Of a stretch of DNA of 64,000 nucleotides, positions 59,307 to 64,000 are shown in pieces. A program made the position numbers and the translations under genes. The first letter of the stretch is position 1. Each line of letters opens with the position of its first letter. This DNA comes from Brachybacterium vulturis. GTDB lineage: Bacteria > Actinomycetota > Actinomycetes > Actinomycetales > Dermabacteraceae. The stretch is taken from the NCBI RefSeq assembly GCF_002407185.1, contig NZ_CP023563.1, positions 992,001 through 1,056,000 of the forward strand, in the 5' to 3' direction. The notes under the pieces were generated by a model. The model saw nothing but the letters and a program-made list of their open reading frames with translations. It was not told the origin of the DNA and did not search any database.

Positions 59307-61355
59307 TCACCCCACCAGCGGCTCGATCTCCTTCCACAGCGGCTCGGCCATCTGCCGGCTGAAGGTCTCGGTGAGGTGGTGCGTGTCGCGGAACACCACG
59401 GTGTTGCCGATGACGAGGGGGCAGGTCTGCGCATTGCAGAAGTACCGGGTGAGGTCCACCCGTGCCGCCTCGTCCCCGGCCTCCTCGATGGCCTGGTCCT
59501 CGGCCTCGACGAGGCTCTCCTTGAAGGCCTGCTCGCGCGGCACGGCACAGGCCTGCGCCTCCTCGAGATGCGTCGAGAGGCATTCATCGGGGTTGCGGGC
59601 CTGGGTGGGGACGTCCTTCATCACTGCCACCCGGGGGCCGTCGATCTGCTCGAGGGTCGCCGCGAGTCCCTGCTGCCACTGCGTGTGTGTGGGTGTGCCG
59701 GGCTCCTCCTGGAGTCGGTCCGGGCTGTCGTACATCGCCAGCAGCACCAGGTCGGGCTGCTCGTCGTCGATGCGTTCCAGCACCCCGTCCCGCCACTGCT
59801 CGCAGGAGGTGTACTCCTTCGCGAGGTACTGCTGCTCGGTATCCAGCGGCAGGCAGGAGCTTTTGCTATTGCTGTCCAGGCGGATCCTGCCCTCCTTCGC
59901 CAGCGTCTCCAGTGCCGGGAACCAGCTGGCGGCGTGGGAATCCCCGACCAGGAACACCAGCGGCGCCTCGGGGCTGTCCCCCACCCGGCAGCCGGCAGGA
60001 TCGGAGTCGTAGGTCGAGGTGTGGCAGCCCGTGCCGTAGACGGCCGGGTTGTCCTCGGCCACCGCATCGAGCGAGGGGGCGATATTGGCGGGCACGAAGC
60101 TGGTGCCGGCCGGATCGAGGGTCGCCGTGGCCGGGGCCGCGGTGCGGTCGGTGGACAGCGGCTGCTGCGCACTGACGGCGGCCACCGCGCCCGAGCTGAC
60201 CACCACCGCGAATGAGGCGCCCGCCGCGACCAATCCGGTGAGCCATTGCCGCCGCTGCCGCAGCACGCGCCAGCCGATCACGGGCCGCTCCACGCATCGG
60301 TACAGCAGCCATGCCAGCGGCACCGCCACCGCGCCGAGTGCCAGGCGCTGCTCCAGTGGCAGGGGAGCGTCGGAGAAGGTCGCGGCCTGCGGGATCACCT
60401 GCAGCGGCCAATGCACCAGGTACAGCGAGTAGGAGATCGCGCCCAGGAACTGCAGCGGGGCCAGCCCCAGCAGACGCGTGGCGTTCAGGGGCCCGGGCGC
60501 GGCGCCGCCGATGATCATCGCCGCAGTCGCCAGCACCGGGAGCGCAGCGACCCAGCCCGGGAAGACGGTGGCTCCGTCGAAGGTCAGGGCCACCATCGCC
60601 AGCCCGGCCAGTCCCGCCCAGGCGAGCAGGCCCGTGAACCGGCTGTGCAGCCACCGCGCCCCGGAGCGCAGCAGGAATGCGACCAGTCCGCCCGCGCCCA
60701 GCTCCCAGGCCCGGGTGGGCAGGGAGAAGAACGCCCACGGCTGGGAGATGTTCATCAGCACCACGCAGGCGAGGAACGAGAGAGCGGTGACCACGGCGAT
60801 CAGCGCCATCACCCGTTGCTCGCGGCGCCGGCAGAGCCAGAACCCCACCGCCAGCAGCGCCGGCCAGAACAGGTAGAACTGCTCCTCGATGCCGAGGGAC
60901 CAGTAGTGCTGGTACACCGAGGGCGTGGTCTCGGCGAGGTAGTCGGTGTCCTGGAGGGCGAAGAAGTAGTTCGGCCCGTACAGCGCGGTCGCGATCGCGC
61001 CGTCGACGACCTTGCGCATCAGCAGCGGGGACATCCAGATCCAGGCGGCGACCAGGGTGAGCGCGGCGACCAGCAGCGCCGCCGGCAGGATGCGGCGCGC
61101 GCGTTTGGCGTAGAAGCTGCTGAAGCTGATCCGCCCGTCCCGCTCGAGGGTCTCCAGCAGGTGGGTGGTGATGAGGAACCCGGAGATCACGAAGAAGACG
61201 TCCACGCCCACGTACCCGCCGGAGAGGGCCGCCACGCCGGAGTGGAACAGCACCACGAGCATCACCGCGATCGCCCGCAGCCCCTGGATGTCGGGGCGGA
61301 AGCCGGGCTTCGGGGAGGGTCCCGTGCGGGGCGCAGCCACGTCAGGGGCGGTCAC
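59307..61355 (-). CDS. OafA/YrhL-type acyltransferase with C-terminal SGNH domain
   Basis: A 682-residue membrane protein. Residues about 22-390 are an acyltransferase-3 domain of roughly ten membrane helices (RPDIQGLRAIAVMLVVLFHS near 20-39; YWSLGIEEQFYLFWPALL near 151-168). Residues about 440-680 are an extracytoplasmic SGNH domain with FLVGDSHAASWF near 465-476 (nucleophile Ser) and RDTHHLTETF near 658 (catalytic Asp/His). Such fusions O-acetylate cell-surface glycans, so it may modify the polymer of the nearby locus. The GTG start follows GAGGAG. Confidence 0.9.
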   Translation of the reverse strand: MTAPDVAAPRTGPSPKPGFRPDIQGLRAIAVMLVVLFHSGVAALSGGYVGVDVFFVISGFLITTHLLETLERDGRISFSSFYAKRARRILPAALLVAALTLVAAWIWMSPLLMRKVVDGAIATALYGPNYFFALQDTDYLAETTPSVYQHYWSLGIEEQFYLFWPALLAVGFWLCRRREQRVMALIAVVTALSFLACVVLMNISQPWAFFSLPTRAWELGAGGLVAFLLRSGARWLHSRFTGLLAWAGLAGLAMVALTFDGATVFPGWVAALPVLATAAMIIGGAAPGPLNATRLLGLAPLQFLGAISYSLYLVHWPLQVIPQAATFSDAPLPLEQRLALGAVAVPLAWLLYRCVERPVIGWRVLRQRRQWLTGLVAAGASFAVVVSSGAVAAVSAQQPLSTDRTAAPATATLDPAGTSFVPANIAPSLDAVAEDNPAVYGTGCHTSTYDSDPAGCRVGDSPEAPLVFLVGDSHAASWFPALETLAKEGRIRLDSNSKSSCLPLDTEQQYLAKEYTSCEQWRDGVLERIDDEQPDLVLLAMYDSPDRLQEEPGTPTHTQWQQGLAATLEQIDGPRVAVMKDVPTQARNPDECLSTHLEEAQACAVPREQAFKESLVEAEDQAIEEAGDEAARVDLTRYFCNAQTCPLVIGNTVVFRDTHHLTETFSRQMAEPLWKEIEPLVG

Positions 61356-61459
61356 GACAGATGCTCCTCGATGCCGGCGACAAGAACAGCATCCAGTATA
61401 ACGATCAGATAACGCCGCAGGTATATCGCGTGCACGCGCTCGAGACTGCCCGCCATGAC

Positions 61460-61493
61460 GAAGGCCCGCCGGGGATGTCCCCGGCGGGCCTTC
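61460..61493 (-). terminator. Strong hairpin terminator
   Basis: A perfect 15-base stem (GAAGGCCCGCCGGGG at 61460-61474 with 61479-61493) and a 4-base loop, immediately downstream of the SLH-like protein gene (stop 61512). Confidence 0.82.
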
Positions 61494-61511
61494 GCGTTCC
61501 TCGGAACTGCG

Positions 61512-62969
61512 TCAGAAGTTGGTGTCGAACCGGTGGAGGAAGGCGGCCATCGCGTCGCGCTTGACCGGAGTCAGCGGACGGTAGGTGCCGTCGGACCAGC
61601 CGGTGGAGAGCCCCTCGGACTTCATCCAGCACATCTCCTCGGCGAACAGCATGCCGGTGGGCACGTCCTCGAAGCACTGCGCACTGGGGACGGAGAGGTC
61701 CGGGGCGCCGGCGAAGCGGTGCATGAACGCGGCCATCGCGTCGCGGTTGATCGGCTCGACCGGACGGAACTGGTGGGTGCCGTCAGGCATCGTCCACCCG
61801 GTGGTGATGCCCTCCTGGTAGGCCCAGACGACCTCCTTGTAGTGCTGCTGGCCGGGGTGCATGTCGGTGAACGGGGAGGACTCCGGCAGGTCGACCGCCG
61901 GCTCATCCGCCATCCGGTACAGGAACGCGGCCATCGCGTCGCGGTTGACGGGACTCAGCGGGCGGTACTCGGGACCGTCCGGGGTCTGCCAGCCGTAGGA
62001 GATCTCGGACTCGGCCATCCACGCCATGTGGTCGAAGTGCTCGACACCGGGCTCGACGTCGATGAACGGCGTGGTGGCGTCGAACCCGTGGGTCCAGGTG
62101 GTGGTGCCGGTGAGTTCGTAGCCGGACAGGGCGCGCGCGGTGACGGTGACGGTGCCGGACGCGGCGTGATCGCCAGCCCCGACGACTTCGCCGTTCACCA
62201 GGTACTCGACGCCATCCGTCGCCGGGATCGTGACGGTGTCCTCCGCAGATCCACTGCGATCGTCGAAGGCAGGAGCGCCGGCGGTCACAGACTCTGCGGC
62301 GAACGTGTGGGTCCACTCCGACTCGCCGTCGAGGATGTAGCCGTCCAGCGCACTGGCCGTGATCTCGACCGTGCCGGTCGCGCTGTAGGTCCCGGCGTCG
62401 GCGACCTCGCCGTCCACCAGGTACTGGGCACCTTCGGCCGCCGGGATCGTGTAAGTGCGGGCATCGTCGTCGAAGGTGACCGCGGCTGGCGAGACCGGCG
62501 TGCCGTAGACGATGTCGACGACTCCCAGAGTGGCGAAGTAGGCGAACTCCCCTGGGTCGGTGCTGTTTCCGAGCGAATCGGACAGGGGATAGATCGTCAC
62601 CTCCCAGTCACCGGGAGCGTGCCCTTCGGGGATAGTGATGGTCCGCGCGTAGACGCCGTCGTGCGCATCGCCGGAGACCCGTTCCATCCGGCCGAAACCG
62701 ACGGACTGACCGGTGTCGACACTGCGCACTCTGACGATGGGACCATCGGACCCGGTCTCGTCGGTAACACGGACCGTGGCGGTGAAGGTCGCCGGCTCGT
62801 GCTCGACGAAGTACGTCAGATCATCATCGCCGTCATCGGACGTCACCGAATACTCGGCGATCTGGGGAGCTTGCGTATCGGGTCCATCGGCGTGGGCGGC
62901 GACAGCGCCGGTGAGAACGAGCGGTGCCGCCACGGACATGGCCGCGACTCGGCGTAGAGCGGTCTTCAC
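61512..62969 (-). CDS. Secreted protein with SLH-like repeats
   Basis: A 485-residue exported protein with a signal peptide (first 27 residues, ending AVAAHA). An N-terminal beta region (about 30-160) is followed by two repeats of about 65 residues (near 165-235 and 240-310), each ending WTH-x-F, then three SLH-like repeats (near 310-365, 366-425, 426-485), each with variants of F-x-D-x-x-P and a RDAMAAFLYR-like end. These would bind the wall polymer. The GTG start follows AGGTGA. This form of SLH domain is common in actinobacteria. Confidence 0.82.
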   Translation of the reverse strand: MKTALRRVAAMSVAAPLVLTGAVAAHADGPDTQAPQIAEYSVTSDDGDDDLTYFVEHEPATFTATVRVTDETGSDGPIVRVRSVDTGQSVGFGRMERVSGDAHDGVYARTITIPEGHAPGDWEVTIYPLSDSLGNSTDPGEFAYFATLGVVDIVYGTPVSPAAVTFDDDARTYTIPAAEGAQYLVDGEVADAGTYSATGTVEITASALDGYILDGESEWTHTFAAESVTAGAPAFDDRSGSAEDTVTIPATDGVEYLVNGEVVGAGDHAASGTVTVTARALSGYELTGTTTWTHGFDATTPFIDVEPGVEHFDHMAWMAESEISYGWQTPDGPEYRPLSPVNRDAMAAFLYRMADEPAVDLPESSPFTDMHPGQQHYKEVVWAYQEGITTGWTMPDGTHQFRPVEPINRDAMAAFMHRFAGAPDLSVPSAQCFEDVPTGMLFAEEMCWMKSEGLSTGWSDGTYRPLTPVKRDAMAAFLHRFDTNF

Positions 62970-63533
62970 GAATCACCTCAAGGTGTGCGAACTGAAAAGG
63001 ACCTCCTCAAATTAGACCGAGGTGCTGACGTGCGACGACAAATGCTCGAAAAATCCCACAAGCGAAGTTAAAACGTTATCTCCCATGGTGTGAGACGGGA
63101 TCCGAGTCCCTGTGTGCGCCCGGCGGCGCCCAGCGGCTCTATCCACCTCCATGGAGAATCGGCCATCTGGGCGCTGGAGGCCGCGAGGATGCCCGAGCGC
63201 AGGGCATCGACTCTCGCCTTCAGCGTTTACCTCCTCGGATTAGTGCGGTGATCCGCGATGCACGCTCCTCCGCACGCTTTCTCGAGGGGCCGACTTTGTC
63301 GTCGAAGGCCCGGGTGTATCTCCATGCCGGGACGTGCATTGAACCCCATGAACGAAAACGTGGCGTAAATCACGGGTCCGAAAGAATCCCAAAACGTCCG
63401 CCACGCACGCAGGATCGCCGCATCGCCCCCGCACAGTGCGGTGCGCGACCGTTGGCGCGCCGAGAGGTCCCAGCGCCGCGCCCCGCACCATCAGGGTGGT
63501 TGCGGACGACGCCGGGATCACCGGCCAGGGCTG
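62970..63533. other. Intergenic region with no recognised gene
   Basis: About 560 bases between the SLH-like gene and the small acidic protein. Base composition is mixed with a short A+T-rich stretch (63035-63080) that may hold the SLH gene promoter or a terminator. No convincing gene or RNA seen. Confidence 0.4.
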
Positions 63534-63743
63534 TCAGTGCCCGTAGCCGCCGGCGTCGCGCTTCTCGTCCTCCTGAGCCTCGATGATCCCGTCGTGCTGG
63601 GCGGCCTCGCGCTCAGAGAGCTCCTTGGTGCGCTCATCCACGAGGTCCTGCTGCTCCGAGGTGGAGTCCGGGCTCTTCTCGCCCTGATCCTCGGCATGCG
63701 GGTGGGCGTCGTCCTCGGGGTGATCCATCGGCGTGCTGGTCAT
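63534..63743 (-). CDS. Small acidic hypothetical protein
   Basis: A 69-residue protein, very acidic and hydrophilic (HPEDDAHPHAEDQGEKSPDS, a likely helix LVDERTKELSEREAAQHDG near 33-51, then a GGYGH end). The ATG at 63743 is preceded by AAAGG. No family recognised. Probably disordered except for the central helix. Confidence 0.6.
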   Translation of the reverse strand: MTSTPMDHPEDDAHPHAEDQGEKSPDSTSEQQDLVDERTKELSEREAAQHDGIIEAQEDEKRDAGGYGH

Positions 63744-63965
63744 GATGAGCCTTTCGTCCGGGAACGGGTCAACAGGAACACAGTGCCACCGATCGCTCCC
63801 GCAGGCCATGATCCTGACCGATCGCCCGGCCGTCACGGGCGGTGTCATGGTCAGTCCCTGCGGTGGCGGATCACGTCTCCGGGAACAGACCCTCCGGTCC
63901 CGGCGAGCTCGCACCGTCGCTCTATACCCTGGTACCAGGTGGACGAGCCGAACAGGGGGAATGGC

Positions 63966-64000
63966 ATGACGACAGCACTCGTGATCGAGGACGACGACGA
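63966..64000 (+). CDS. Start of a response-regulator-like gene (cut by window end)
   Basis: The first eleven codons read MTTALVIEDDD, the beta1 strand and acidic pocket of a receiver domain. AGGGGGA precedes the ATG by a few bases. The rest lies outside the window, so output domain and partner kinase are unknown. Confidence 0.6.
   Translation, partial: MTTALVIEDDD

Noticed and set aside
1-64000. CRISPR arrays, tRNA or rRNA genes
   Set aside because: No regularly spaced short direct repeats, cloverleaf-like segments or rRNA-like conserved stretches were seen.

Overview
The window is high-GC DNA with actinobacterial gene content: a ROK regulator, Arr-type rifampin ADP-ribosyltransferase, an Ltp-family lipoprotein, a GAP/SfLAP membrane protein, and frequent GTG starts and ATGA/GTGA gene overlaps. 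The protein set suggests Micrococcales, plausibly Brachybacterium or another Dermabacteraceae member; that placement is inference. No rRNA, tRNA or CRISPR array was seen.

Layout. 0-5 kb: a ROK regulator followed by a three-gene operon (phosphohexomutase, sugar nucleotidyltransferase, galactokinase-like GHMP kinase) behind a promoter with a palindromic operator; together these look like a sugar-phosphate activation route. 5-19 kb: mostly housekeeping and accessory metabolism, with adenosine deaminase, gamma-carbonic anhydrase, thiolase plus both subunits of a 3-oxoacid CoA-transferase (acetoacetate use), an AI-2E-family permease, oxidoreductases and a serine hydrolase. Two toxin-antitoxin-like pairs are also here (6.4-7.3 kb with a degenerate RES toxin; 14.9-15.9 kb with an HTH protein and a nucleotidyltransferase).

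19-25.3 kb is a scarred accessory island. It holds an Ltp lipoprotein, a Schlafen/AlbA_2-type ATPase behind a duplicated inverted-repeat operator, a three-gene cassette read here as toxin-antitoxin-chaperone (HigB-like toxin with a frameshift, HigA-like antitoxin, SecB-like protein), and eroded fragments of genes whose intact relatives lie elsewhere in the window. 25-31 kb: a metallo-beta-lactamase/rhodanese sulfur enzyme with a tiny Cys-rich partner, Arr, a universal stress protein, a YeiH-type transporter divergent from a LysR regulator, and a second, internally deleted arr copy.

31-56 kb is a large surface-polysaccharide locus. The plus-strand half encodes a glycosyltransferase, a Wzm/Wzt-type ABC exporter, UDP-GlcNAc 2-epimerase (WecB), two more glycosyltransferases, and two proteins carrying alpha/beta-hydrolase modules. 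The minus-strand half encodes UDP-ManNAc dehydrogenase (WecC), a glycosyltransferase, a heparinase-like lyase fused to the same hydrolase module, a GH79-like glycosidase and a two-domain glycosyltransferase. WecB and WecC together imply UDP-ManNAcA, hence a teichuronic-acid-like polymer. A complete IS1380-family element with terminal inverted repeats and a CTAA target duplication sits between the halves. Genes at 34.9-41.9 kb are visibly more A+T-rich, suggesting later acquisition.

56-64 kb: a DUF6270-like protein, a P-loop GTPase plus 114-residue partner cassette bracketed by a duplicated gene end, an acyltransferase with an SGNH domain, a secreted protein with SLH-like repeats, a small acidic protein, and the first 35 bases of a response-regulator-like gene.
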